From NCBI GenBank assembly GCA_024276455.1, contig JAJRXE010000306.1, positions 1 to 14,213 of the forward strand: DNA of 14,213 nt, written 5' to 3'. Under the pieces are notes generated by a model, which saw only the letters and a list, made by a program, of their open reading frames with translations, searched no databases and was not told the DNA's origin. The position numbers and the translations under genes were made by a program. This document shows, in pieces, positions 7,501-14,213 of this stretch (the first letter of the stretch is position 1; each line of letters begins with the position of its first letter). This DNA is from Calditrichota bacterium. Its GTDB lineage: Bacteria > Calditrichota > Calditrichia > RBG-13-44-9.

Positions 7501-10317
7501 ATGATCATTTTTCACTTTTCCCGTGTTCGAAAGTTTACCCTTTCCTGGTTATTGCTGCTCCTGGTCTTTACCATGGCTTTTTCGCAGGACAGGCTTGAAC
7601 CCAGGCGCTATTACTTGAAAAATGGCCTGGAAGTTATTTTGGTAGAAATGCACAAGGCTCCCATTATTATTTCCCGCCTTTATTACAAGGTCGGTTCCCG
7701 GAACGAGGAGGTTGGAAAGACCGGGATCTCTCATGTGGTAGAGCATATGATGTTTAAGGGAACCGAAAAATTTCCCACCGGAAAGATCTCCAAACTAATC
7801 AAACGGAACTCCGGGGTGTTTAATGCGTTCACCTCCACCGATCTGACTTGCTACTTCGAGCAGATGCCGAAGAACAAAATTGACATTGCCCTGGAGATAG
7901 AAGCGGATCGGATGCACAATTGCGTTTTCGATCCGGAAGAATTCAAAAAGGAAATCGAAGTCATTAAAGAAGAACGGCGCTTGCGGATCGAAAACTCTCC
8001 GGAAGCCATTCTCATGGAAGAGTTACGTGCGACGTTTTACATGAGCCATCCTTACCACTGGCCCATCATTGGCTGGATGAACGATTTGAACAATATTACC
8101 CGCGACGATGCCTACCGTTATTACCGCACCTACTACACCCCCAATAATGCCGTGTTAGTGCTGGTAGGCGATTTCGACAGCCGGGAAATGTTGAAAAAAG
8201 TAGAAAAATATTTTGGAAAAATTCCCAAAGGTCCGGAGGTTCCTCAGCGCCACATTGTGGAACCGGCCATTCGCACCAAGAAACTGTTGCAGAAAGAATC
8301 CGTGCTGGTGGCCAACCGCAAGTACATTGCCTACTTTCAGGGAGTGGACTTTACCAGCCGGGATTATCCGGTTCTCTATTTAGCCACTCAAATTCTCGCT
8401 TCCGGGCGGAGTTCTCGCCTTTACAAAAAGCTGGTTCGAACCCGCTTGTGCAGCTCGGTACGGCTCAGCGTTCAGCACAATCAAGACCTCTCTCCCATTT
8501 CTTTCTTCGCCGAGCTCTACCCGGAAACCAGTCTGGATACCGTTAAAGCCATCTTTCGCCAGGAAGTTGAACGTATGAAGAACGAGCCGGTTACCAGCAA
8601 AGAACTGCGAAAAATTAAAAACCGCTTCAAAACGAATAGTGTTTACATGAGCATGGCCGTGGCGGACGTTGCTTCCCGACTGGGAAATTACGAAGTAAAA
8701 GCGGGCAATTTCGCCTATTATGACTCGCTGTTGCAACAGATTGACCGGGTCACCAAAGACGATATTCAACGGGTCATGAAGCAGTATTTCAACTTCACAT
8801 ACTATGTCGAAGGAATCCTGAGCCCCGGGGACAGTACCACCGCACCCGAGAAAGCGACCCTCACCGCCGCTCGCAAAAGCTCTGCTCCCGCCAATCCCCT
8901 CCCGGAACATGAGATAAAAAGTGAACCGGAGGAAAAAGTTCCTTTTAATCCGGACGACTTCATTCGGCCCAACCCCATTGCGCCCAAATTGAAAGAGTTC
9001 AAACTTTCCAACGGCATTCAGGTCATCTTCTACGAAGACCATACATTCCCGATCATTGAACTAAACGGAATTATTAAAATCGGCAACGCCACCATGAACG
9101 ACGAGCTTCCTGGAGTGGGCGATTTAACCGCGGATATGATTAAACAGGGCAGCCAACGTTTCCCCTACCAGGTGCTGATTGACACCCTTTCCATGATGGC
9201 GGCCGGAGTCAATTTTCATCGCGGCGACGAAAACATTTATTTCTCCTGGGGAACAATTAAAGAGAACTTCCCCACACTGACCGACATTGGAAGCGACCTG
9301 CTGCAGCACCCGGCTTTCCCGGAAAATGAATTGGAACGTCTAAAAAAGCGCCGAATTGCAGTGCTTAAAGACGCCGAGAAACGCACCGGCTGGAAAACCA
9401 GTCGCTACATTGTGAACCGTATCTTCGAAGGGCATCCTTACCGGCGGATTGCCACCATCGACGGTCTGAAACGGATTACCGTGGACGATTTAAAACGATT
9501 TCACCGCATTTATTACCGGCCGGAGTTGACCACCCTGGTCGTTATTGGGGACATCAGCCAGCCTCGTTTAAAAGAATTGCTGGAAAAGTATCTGGGGGTC
9601 TGGAAAAATCCCACTCCCTTTAAACCGGTTCCCTATCCGGAACAAAAGAAACTGACCTCTCTGGAGATTAAGGTTTACACCAATTACGAAGATAAACAGG
9701 TGACTGTCAAAATTGCCCACGGCATGCCTAACAACCAGAGCCCCGATGTGGACAAACTGGAAATGGCCAACTACATTCTGGGAGGCAGTTCCCTGACTTC
9801 CCGCCTGGGGGTCAACATCCGTGACAAGCAGGGATTAACCTACGGAATCACCAGCCAGCTAAAATTGCGCAATCACGGCGGCTGGATTCTCATCGCCTCT
9901 CAAACGGCGCCCCAAAATACCGGCCAGCTTTTGATTTCGGCGCTCTACGAAATTGAACGCTTCCGAAAAGAAGGAGCAACGGAAGCAGAGTTAAACGATG
10001 CCAAAAGGTATTTTCTGGGAACCCTGCCCATGGTGGTGGAAACCCCACTTGACATTCAAGCGGTAATTACCGGACTGGTGGAGGACAATAAACCCCTGAA
10101 CGATTTTGACACCTATCCCGACCGAATAATCCGCATTACCCTCGACGATGTGCAGGAAGCCGCCCGAACATACTTCCACCCGGAAAAAGCGATTATTGCC
10201 ATCGGTGGGCCCATTACTCCCGAAGAGGTGCACAATCAAATTCAGACAGCCTTGCAAAAGATGAACATTTCGCTGCCCTTTTCGATTGAGACGGTAAAAA
10301 TTACACCTCTAAAATAA
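7501..10317 (+). CDS. Exported two-domain M16 zinc metallopeptidase (pitrilysin/MPP-like)
   Basis: 938 residues with a signal peptide (basic FSRVRK, hydrophobic LSWLLLLLVFTMAFSQ), so it acts in the periplasm or at the envelope. The first M16 unit has the inverted zinc motif H78-V-V-E81-H82 and the downstream acidic ligand in VIKEERR (E157 or E158), plus the usual FNAFTSTDLTCYFEQMP stretch. A low-complexity Pro/Glu/Lys linker at ~440-495 leads to a second M16 unit from ~500 (FKLSNGIQVIFYEDH). There the zinc motif is lost (GVGDLTADMIKQG), but the substrate-binding R/Y pair is kept as R774...Y781 in RDKQGLTYG. One active and one inactive half in a single chain is the usual clam-shell form; such enzymes degrade peptides that fit the chamber. 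The start has an AGGAGA site six bases upstream. The gene appears to be its own transcription unit. Confidence 0.93.
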   Translation: MIIFHFSRVRKFTLSWLLLLLVFTMAFSQDRLEPRRYYLKNGLEVILVEMHKAPIIISRLYYKVGSRNEEVGKTGISHVVEHMMFKGTEKFPTGKISKLIKRNSGVFNAFTSTDLTCYFEQMPKNKIDIALEIEADRMHNCVFDPEEFKKEIEVIKEERRLRIENSPEAILMEELRATFYMSHPYHWPIIGWMNDLNNITRDDAYRYYRTYYTPNNAVLVLVGDFDSREMLKKVEKYFGKIPKGPEVPQRHIVEPAIRTKKLLQKESVLVANRKYIAYFQGVDFTSRDYPVLYLATQILASGRSSRLYKKLVRTRLCSSVRLSVQHNQDLSPISFFAELYPETSLDTVKAIFRQEVERMKNEPVTSKELRKIKNRFKTNSVYMSMAVADVASRLGNYEVKAGNFAYYDSLLQQIDRVTKDDIQRVMKQYFNFTYYVEGILSPGDSTTAPEKATLTAARKSSAPANPLPEHEIKSEPEEKVPFNPDDFIRPNPIAPKLKEFKLSNGIQVIFYEDHTFPIIELNGIIKIGNATMNDELPGVGDLTADMIKQGSQRFPYQVLIDTLSMMAAGVNFHRGDENIYFSWGTIKENFPTLTDIGSDLLQHPAFPENELERLKKRRIAVLKDAEKRTGWKTSRYIVNRIFEGHPYRRIATIDGLKRITVDDLKRFHRIYYRPELTTLVVIGDISQPRLKELLEKYLGVWKNPTPFKPVPYPEQKKLTSLEIKVYTNYEDKQVTVKIAHGMPNNQSPDVDKLEMANYILGGSSLTSRLGVNIRDKQGLTYGITSQLKLRNHGGWILIASQTAPQNTGQLLISALYEIERFRKEGATEAELNDAKRYFLGTLPMVVETPLDIQAVITGLVEDNKPLNDFDTYPDRIIRITLDDVQEAARTYFHPEKAIIAIGGPITPEEVHNQIQTALQKMNISLPFSIETVKITPLK

Positions 10318-10325
10318 ATCCCTTC

Positions 10326-10365
10326 CGAACTCCCCCTGTGTTAACCACGCAGGGGGAGTTCGTTT
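10326..10365. terminator. Hairpin between convergent genes, probable shared terminator
   Basis: CGAACTCCCCCTG (10326-10338) pairs perfectly over 13 bp with CAGGGGGAGTTCG (10350-10362) around an 11-base loop. It begins nine bases after the peptidase stop codon and ends 29 bases before the end of mntP on the other strand. The plus-strand T-run is only TTT, and the minus side has no tight T-run, so it may stop transcription less sharply than the other two terminators here. Confidence 0.7.
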
Positions 10366-10391
10366 AAAAAGAGAACTTTATTGGCTGTGAA

Positions 10392-10952
10392 TTAGAAATA
10401 AAGATGCTCCAGCACGATTTTAATTCCAATTCCAATCAACAGAAGCCCCCCAAGACGTTCCACGTTTTTTCCGAATCGCCGTCCCAGAAATCCGCCGATT
10501 TTCATGCCCAAGAGAGTTAAACTTCCCGTCACCAGACCAATGGCAATGGCCGGCAACAGAATGTTCACGCCAATCACCCCCAGCGAGAGTCCCACGGCAA
10601 AGGCATCGATACTGGTAGCAATAGAAAGGACGACTAATTGGGTCCCGCGGGTCGGATCGTTGGACCATTGAGGCGTTTCTTCCTGGAACGAATCTCGGAG
10701 CATTTTTCCGCCGACCAGGGACAGTAAAATCAAAGCAATCCAGTGGTCGAACGGAGCAATTAAATGAACAATTGTGTGTCCCAGAAACCACCCCAAAACC
10801 GGCATGATTGCCTGAAACAAACCGAAATGGAAACTCAACCGGAAATAATGGCGGGGGGTGAGATCTGGTAAAACAATACCGGTTGTAATGGCTACCGCCA
10901 GCGCATCCATCGCTAACCCCAGTGCAATCGCCAAAATTGTAATTAGAAACAT
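10392..10952 (-). CDS. mntP: Manganese efflux pump MntP
   Basis: 186 residues, the normal length for the MntP (DUF204) family of inner-membrane Mn(II) exporters. There are six predicted membrane segments in two related halves. The first half carries LGLAMDALAVAI with D16 and the second SIDAFAVGLSLG with D116, the paired acidic motifs expected in this family. A hydrophilic loop at ~88-104 (QEETPQWSNDPTRG) separates the halves. The start at 10952 is fixed by an in-frame TGA 18 bases upstream; no good Shine-Dalgarno site is seen before it. The gene is single, convergent with the peptidase and divergent from the multihaem cytochrome. Known MntP genes often sit under a yybP-ykoY Mn riboswitch, but no such element was seen in this leader. 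Confidence 0.93.
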   Translation of the reverse strand: MFLITILAIALGLAMDALAVAITTGIVLPDLTPRHYFRLSFHFGLFQAIMPVLGWFLGHTIVHLIAPFDHWIALILLSLVGGKMLRDSFQEETPQWSNDPTRGTQLVVLSIATSIDAFAVGLSLGVIGVNILLPAIAIGLVTGSLTLLGMKIGGFLGRRFGKNVERLGGLLLIGIGIKIVLEHLYF

Positions 10953-11019
10953 GTTTAACTGTCCAATTCAATATTAAACATGAGGGCAAATTTAGCAGCA
11001 TTCGCAACGATTTTCATCA

Positions 11020-11047
11020 AAAATATTTATTCCTCGATATGTGCCAA
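11020..11047 (-). promoter_or_regulatory. Candidate promoter for mntP
   Basis: On the minus strand TTGGCA (11047-11042) is followed after 16 bases by TATTTT (11025-11020), giving a leader of about 60 bases. The match to the sigma-70 consensus is 5/6 and 4/6, so this is only suggestive in such AT-rich DNA. Confidence 0.35.
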
Positions 11048-11153
11048 GGGAACGCTTTTTCTCAATTAGAAACGAGGCAGGAGTGTTCGGTAATAATTTT
11101 TCATTCCCTTTCATTTTTATAGGCAATGAACATTCAATCATTAAAATATGAAT

Positions 11154-11253
11154 TTAACAAGTAAAAAAAGAATTGACAAATTTTGTTAAAAAATGTATAT
11201 TAAAATGCAATGTGATTTTAATAATTAATGGGGCTATTAAACTCACTTAACAA
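11154..11253. promoter_or_regulatory. TTRACAA half-sites around the cytochrome promoter, candidate operator
   Basis: TTGACAAA (11173-11180) and TTTGTTAA (11182-11189) form a near-perfect palindrome around one T, overlapping the -35 box. Further TTAACAA copies lie at 11154-11160, upstream of the -35, and at 11247-11253, in the leader. A regulator bound to the central palindrome would compete with RNA polymerase. Base composition is strongly AT, so chance cannot be excluded. Confidence 0.3.
11173..11201 (+). promoter_or_regulatory. Sigma-70-type promoter of the multihaem cytochrome gene
   Basis: A perfect TTGACA (11173-11178) is followed by exactly 17 bases and TATATT (11196-11201, 5/6 to the consensus). 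An A-rich stretch (GTAAAAAAAG) just upstream could serve as an UP element. Transcription would begin near 11208, leaving a leader of about 105 bases. The start codon at 11313 has GAAGGG (11298-11303) nine bases upstream. Confidence 0.75.
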
Positions 11254-11312
11254 ATTATTTTACTTTAACATACAGAAAAGATTAAGCACATTTAGTTGAA
11301 GGGTAAAAAAAC

Positions 11313-14090
11313 ATGCGTTTCCTGAACATTGTCATTTTACTCACACAAATTCTTATTTTCACATTATCGTTTGCAGCGAGCAAAGAAGATTGCATGATGT
11401 GCCATTCCGACAAGGAATTAACCACCGAGCGCCAGGGACGGACCATTTCGTTGTATGTGGACGAAAAGAAATTCGACAACTCTGCCCACAGCGATCTTGA
11501 TTGCGTGGATTGCCACACCGACGCGGATGTGGAAGATTTCCCCCACCCGGAGCGTCTGCAAAAAGTCGATTGCGGAATGTGCCACGATCAAATTCAGGAA
11601 GAGTTTAACAAGAGCATTCACGGAGTCTTTTTAAGACGTGGAGCGCCGTACGCTCCCACCTGCACGGAATGCCACGGTTACCATTACGTCATTCCCTCCG
11701 ATCGACCGGAATCGCCTACTTATAAGATGAACATCCCCATTTTATGCGGCAAATGTCATCGTGAGGGAGCGCCGGTAGCGCGGGTGTACAACATTCCCGA
11801 ACACGACATTCTTTCGAACTATTCTCAGAGTATCCACGGCGAAGGTTTGTTTAAACGCGGTTTGATTGTGACGGCTACCTGTAACGATTGTCACGGAGAC
11901 CACCTGATTCTTCCCCACACCGATCGCCGTTCCACTATTTCGGTGTACAACATCGCCAAGACCTGTACCAAATGTCATGCTCGAATTGAAGAAGTACACA
12001 AGAAAGTGATCAAAGGCGAATTGTGGGAAAAAGAGCCGGGAGCAATTCCCGCCTGTACGGACTGCCATCAACCTCACACGATCAGCAAACAGAACATTGT
12101 AATTCGAACCTCCGACCGGGAGTGTCTGGCCTGTCATGCTAAAAAAGACATCCACAAGGTTGTCAACGGCCAGACCAAATCGCTTTACGTAGATAAAAAT
12201 ACCATTCAAAATTCCGTTCACAAAAACATTCCTTGCGTGAAATGTCACTCCGATGTTGACCCGACCCGGCACCGTCCCTGCGAAACCGCCGGCCGGGTCG
12301 ATTGCTCGAAGTGCCACGCACAGGTTTCGGAAGATTATTTCCAGAGTGAACACGGAAAGGCCTATCTGGAGAAAAATCCCAACGTTCCTTACTGTACAGA
12401 CTGCCACGGAGATCACAATGTGCTCTCGCCGCGGAATGAACTTTCTCCTTCCTATCGAGCCAACATTCCGAAACTGTGCGGCGAGTGTCACGCGAAAACC
12501 GGAAAAGCCGGGCATGTTTCTGACGTGATTAAAGGCGATGTGATCGTGGATTATTCCACCAGTGTGCACGGACAGGGACTCATCAAAAAAGGGCTGTTAC
12601 CCAGCGCGGTGTGCACAGACTGCCACAACACCCATTTGATCTTGAACCACAAGAATCCGCGGTCTTCAATTTACCACAAGAATATTCCGGCTACCTGCGC
12701 CACCTGTCACAAAGGGATTTACAACGAATTCGTTAAAAGTGTCCACAGTCCCTTAAAAGCGGACAAAAACCCGAATGAAAAATTGCCCACCTGTACGGAT
12801 TGCCATTCTGCCCATACCATCATGGAACACTCGCAGGACAAATTCCTGACTGAGGTAACCCATCAATGCGGTAGCTGCCATCAGGACTTGGCAAAAACTT
12901 ACTTCCAGACCATTCACGGGAAGGCCTACAAACTGGGTTATTTAAAAGCCGCTAAATGTTCCGATTGTCACGGCGCTCACGACATCTTAAAGGTGGACGA
13001 TCCGAATTCTCATGTCGGTTACAACAATGTGGTAGAAACCTGTCGAAAATGTCACCCGGATGCGAACCGGCGCTTTACCGGTTATTTAACCCACGCTACT
13101 CATCACGATAAAAAGAAATACCCCATTCTTCATTTCACCTTCTGGGCCATGACCTCTCTACTCATCGGGGTCTTCTCGTTCTTTGGAATTCACACCTTAC
13201 TCTGGTTGCCCCGTTCATTCAAACAATTAAAAGCGAAGAAAAGCCTGAAAGAGGTACACCGGCGTTACTACATTCAGCGGTTCAGTTTACCTCAACGGAT
13301 CATGCATTTATTCGTCATCATTAGCTTTATGTTTTTAGCCTTGACCGGCATGATGTTGAAATTTTCCAACATGGCCTGGGCCAAATTTTTGGCGGACCTG
13401 TTTGGCGGGGTTGCGGTAGCCGGTACCATTCATCGAATCGGAGCGGTGATTACGTTTGGCTATTTCTTCGCCCACATCTACACCCTGATTCGAATTAAAT
13501 TTAAGAAACGAATTTCCTGGAAAGAACTTTTGATTGGCCCCGACTCGATGATGTTCAACAAGAAGGATATTAAAGATTTTGTCGGAACCATCAAATGGTT
13601 TTTCGGGCTTGGGCCACGACCCAAATACGGACGCTGGACATACTGGGAGAAATTCGACTATTTTGCCGTATTCTGGGGTGTCTTTGTCATCGGGTTGTCC
13701 GGGCTAATGCTCTGGTTCCCGGAATTCTTCACTAAATTTTTACCGGGATGGTTCATAAACGTGGCAACCATTATTCACAGCGACGAAGCATTGCTGGCAG
13801 TCGGCTTCATTTTCACCATTCACTTCTTTAATACACACCTTCGTCCCGAGGCCTTCCCGATGGACCCGGTCATTTTTACCGGGATAGTGCCGCTGGACGA
13901 ATACAAGTTAGACCGGCCGAAAGAATATGAGGAGCTCAAGAAAAGCGGAATGCTGAAAAAGAAGGTAGTGTTAAAGGAGATTTCGCCCAAGAAAATGCTT
14001 CTGGTCAAAATCTTTGGCTTTACCTTCCTTTCCATCGGAATCATCCTGATTTTCCTGATTATTTACAGTATGTTGTTCGGGTACAAATAA
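11313..14090 (+). CDS. CbcL-like fusion: 19-haem c-type cytochrome with C-terminal b-type (HydC/FdnI-like) membrane domain
   Basis: 925 residues. A signal peptide (MRFLNIVILLTQILIFTLSF) exports the N-terminal half. Between residues 27 and 581 there are 19 CxxCH haem sites, first Cys at 27, 64, 87, 117, 145, 190, 218, 248, 271, 308, 331, 361, 389, 434, 462, 494, 519, 549 and 577. Repeated SIHG/SVHG/TIHG-type histidines offer distal ligands. From ~605 come about six membrane helices (~605-632, 662-683, 700-727, 780-803, 813-840, 895-920). Candidate b-haem ligands are H665 (QRIMH), H707, H822 and H837, as in the HydC/FdnI diheme cytochrome b family. Geobacter CbcL has the same architecture with nine c-haems and oxidises menaquinol during low-potential Fe(III) reduction; the role here is inferred from that. 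It is monocistronic, with its own promoter and terminator. No outer-membrane electron conduit is visible nearby. Confidence 0.9.
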   Translation: MRFLNIVILLTQILIFTLSFAASKEDCMMCHSDKELTTERQGRTISLYVDEKKFDNSAHSDLDCVDCHTDADVEDFPHPERLQKVDCGMCHDQIQEEFNKSIHGVFLRRGAPYAPTCTECHGYHYVIPSDRPESPTYKMNIPILCGKCHREGAPVARVYNIPEHDILSNYSQSIHGEGLFKRGLIVTATCNDCHGDHLILPHTDRRSTISVYNIAKTCTKCHARIEEVHKKVIKGELWEKEPGAIPACTDCHQPHTISKQNIVIRTSDRECLACHAKKDIHKVVNGQTKSLYVDKNTIQNSVHKNIPCVKCHSDVDPTRHRPCETAGRVDCSKCHAQVSEDYFQSEHGKAYLEKNPNVPYCTDCHGDHNVLSPRNELSPSYRANIPKLCGECHAKTGKAGHVSDVIKGDVIVDYSTSVHGQGLIKKGLLPSAVCTDCHNTHLILNHKNPRSSIYHKNIPATCATCHKGIYNEFVKSVHSPLKADKNPNEKLPTCTDCHSAHTIMEHSQDKFLTEVTHQCGSCHQDLAKTYFQTIHGKAYKLGYLKAAKCSDCHGAHDILKVDDPNSHVGYNNVVETCRKCHPDANRRFTGYLTHATHHDKKKYPILHFTFWAMTSLLIGVFSFFGIHTLLWLPRSFKQLKAKKSLKEVHRRYYIQRFSLPQRIMHLFVIISFMFLALTGMMLKFSNMAWAKFLADLFGGVAVAGTIHRIGAVITFGYFFAHIYTLIRIKFKKRISWKELLIGPDSMMFNKKDIKDFVGTIKWFFGLGPRPKYGRWTYWEKFDYFAVFWGVFVIGLSGLMLWFPEFFTKFLPGWFINVATIIHSDEALLAVGFIFTIHFFNTHLRPEAFPMDPVIFTGIVPLDEYKLDRPKEYEELKKSGMLKKKVVLKEISPKKMLLVKIFGFTFLSIGIILIFLIIYSMLFGYK
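11391..13055 (+). repeat. Internal duplication of the haem array: 8 + 8 + 3 haem sites
   Basis: Unit A (residues 27-252, nt 11391-12068) and unit B (271-498, nt 12123-12806) each hold eight CxxCH motifs. The first seven are displaced by exactly 244 residues and the eighth by 246. Sequence is also shared, for example GRTISLYVD versus GQTKSLYVD and YSQSIHGEGL versus YSTSVHGQGL. A partial third unit (519-581, nt 12867-13055) repeats haems 3-5 with the same 30- and 28-residue spacing. A smaller two-haem module with a 28-residue Cys-to-Cys spacing occurs five times (117, 190, 361, 434, 549). Confidence 0.9.
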
Positions 14091-14107
14091 TATTTCTACT
14101 AACCACG

Positions 14108-14144
14108 AAAGGGCGTCCATCTTTTAACTGGACGCCCTTTTTTT
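14108..14144 (+). terminator. Strong intrinsic terminator of the cytochrome gene
   Basis: AAAGGGCGTCCA (14108-14119) pairs perfectly with TGGACGCCCTTT (14129-14140) around a nine-base loop, and T residues run through 14138-14144. It starts 17 bases after the stop codon. The remaining 69 bases to the window end show no gene. Confidence 0.92.
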
Positions 14145-14213
14145 GCAATTTACCCCGTCAGATAAAGCACTCCTCCGGGTGATCACCTAAAAATTAATTT
14201 ACTTTTTGCATCA

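Noticed and set aside
11228..11299. A 23-codon frame (MGLLNSLNKLF...) in the cytochrome leader, whose stop touches the ribosome binding site of the cytochrome gene.
   Set aside because: It has no Shine-Dalgarno site, and its composition is what AT-rich random DNA gives. The position is suggestive of a leader peptide, but there is no positive evidence of translation.
10953..11312. A yybP-ykoY type manganese riboswitch in the mntP leader.
   Set aside because: I looked for the conserved purine-rich loops on the minus strand and did not find them; the leader appears plain and AT-rich.
11742..12569. A 275-codon minus-strand open frame inside the multihaem cytochrome gene.
   Set aside because: It mirrors the regular CxxCH codon pattern of the real gene and carries no coherent protein features.
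14178..14187. GGTGATCACC, a perfect 10-base palindrome near the window end.
   Set aside because: Short and with no gene in view beyond it, so chance is likely and its context cannot be judged.

Overview
The window suggests a Gram-negative bacterium of the Fibrobacterota-Chlorobiota-Bacteroidota neighbourhood, most likely a Calditrichota/KSB1-like or Ignavibacteriota-like lineage rather than a true Bacteroidota. It has a TonB-dependent receptor, an outer-membrane barrel and a lipoprotein. One secreted protein ends in the type IX (Por) sorting tail with the YPNPFNPTT signature common in those phyla. The best promoter here is a textbook TTGACA-17-TATATT element, which is not the usual Bacteroidota promoter type. 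The taxonomic placement is inference.

Layout. (1) Positions 1-7194, plus strand, look like one operon: a TonB-dependent receptor whose 5' end lies outside the window, a DUF4876-like lipoprotein, a DUF6850-like outer-membrane barrel protein, and a long secreted beta-propeller with 13 Asp-boxes and a C-terminal sorting domain. A strong intrinsic terminator at 7214-7244 closes it. (2) A 306-base gap holds that terminator, a possible structured RNA element and a perfect 15-base palindrome just before the next gene. (3) Positions 7501-10317, plus strand, encode an exported two-domain M16 zinc metallopeptidase. (4) A 13-bp hairpin separates it from the convergent mntP (10392-10952, minus strand), a Mn(II) efflux pump. 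(5) A 360-base AT-rich divergent region carries the promoters. (6) Positions 11313-14090, plus strand, encode a very large fusion: 19 CxxCH c-type haem sites followed by a six-helix b-type cytochrome membrane domain, in the style of the quinol-oxidising CbcL proteins. A strong terminator at 14108-14144 follows it.

How the parts may work together. The first operon looks like an outer-membrane uptake or surface-assembly locus: receptor, surface lipoprotein and barrel, plus a propeller exported to the surface. Its substrate is not visible from sequence. The cytochrome probably takes electrons from the quinone pool and stores or passes them along a long periplasmic haem wire. No outer-membrane porin-cytochrome partner is in the window. 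A Mn(II) exporter diverging from an electron-export cytochrome allows a link to metal reduction, but this is speculative. The most unusual object is the 19-haem cytochrome, whose haem array is an internal duplication with an exact 244-residue period.
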